Assembly: GCA_012974475.1 (NCBI GenBank)
Contig: JAAXQD010000012.1
Location: forward strand, 1-15,645
Direction of reading: 5' to 3'
From: Desulfobacterales bacterium
GTDB taxonomy: Bacteria > Desulfobacterota > Desulfobacteria > Desulfobacterales > UBA11574
DNA length: 15,645 bases
Part shown: positions 15,520 through 15,645 of the stretch, in pieces
How the letters are laid out: every line of letters begins with the position of its first letter
Numbering within the stretch: the first letter of the stretch is position 1
The notes under the pieces: model-generated
Seen by the model: the letters and a program-made list of their open reading frames with translations, nothing else
Databases searched by the model: none
What the model was told of the DNA's origin: nothing
Position numbers and translations under genes: made by a program

Positions 15520-15645
15520 ATGAACTCGTAAAAAGTCTGATTTTGCTCGCTCCGCAAGCAATTTTGGGATTCATGACTCGCCTGGCTAAATTGCAAGAAC
15601 TCGGGCTAACGCCCTCAAACAGCTTGCAATTTTTAACGCCAGACT
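15520..15645. repeat. Nested inverted-repeat element, probably cut by the window end
   Basis: From about 15520 the sequence shows several stem-forming segments: TTGCT/AGCAA (15543-15547 and 15557-15561), and a ten-base perfect pair AAATTGCAAG (15588-15597) with CTTGCAATTT (15623-15632). The latter encloses an inner GGGC-taac-GCCC (15603-15614) and runs into Ts. AGTCTG near 15535 is mirrored by CAGACT at the last six bases. This looks like a dispersed, MITE-like or extragenic palindromic element whose right end lies outside. Its inner hairpin with T-run could also end mnmE transcription. Confidence 0.6.

Overview
This window looks like an origin-proximal block of core housekeeping genes from a Gram-negative anaerobe, most likely a Desulfobacterota (deltaproteobacterial, Desulfobacterales-like) bacterium. 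That placement is inference. It rests on the Gram-negative type GyrB insert, a periplasmic HtrA with two PDZ domains, the fused radical SAM/DUF2344 protein next to RNase G, a methanogen-type thymidylate synthase, and moderate GC content (low to mid 40s percent by eye). No phage, transposase, CRISPR array or defence system was seen.

Layout. Positions 1-2159 hold gyrB, which lacks its N-terminal end because the window starts inside it. Positions 2210-3004 hold a small thymidylate synthase of the archaeal/methanogen type. A convergent pair on the minus strand follows: htrA (4577-5992) and asnS (3152-4534), read in that order and probably together. A 255-bp divergent spacer (5993-6247) contains a GC-rich palindromic patch. 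From 6248 everything reads on the plus strand: a radical SAM/DUF2344 fusion, rng (RNase G), then rpmH, rnpA, yidD, yidC, khpB (jag) and mnmE. A perfect 16-bp parS site starts on the base after the mnmE stop codon. The last ~125 bp carry nested inverted repeats that look like one end of a dispersed element cut by the window edge.

Function. rpmH-rnpA-yidD-yidC-khpB-mnmE is the classic chromosome-origin cluster: ribosomal protein L34, the RNase P protein, membrane-protein insertion (YidD, YidC), an RNA-binding regulator and a tRNA wobble-uridine modification GTPase. In many bacteria mnmG, rsmG, parA and parB follow, so a parS site here fits that neighbourhood. RNase G and the radical SAM protein form a small RNA-metabolism unit just upstream.

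Intergenic signals I can support are a promoter for rpmH whose -35 box lies inside one arm of a 13-bp inverted repeat, a hairpin abutting the rpmH ribosome-binding site, and a possible terminator after asnS. No stretch over 300 bp lacks a gene. I did not find a new multi-gene system. The observations most worth following are the parS site, the unusual thymidylate synthase, the paired inverted repeat before rpmH and the repeat at the right edge.
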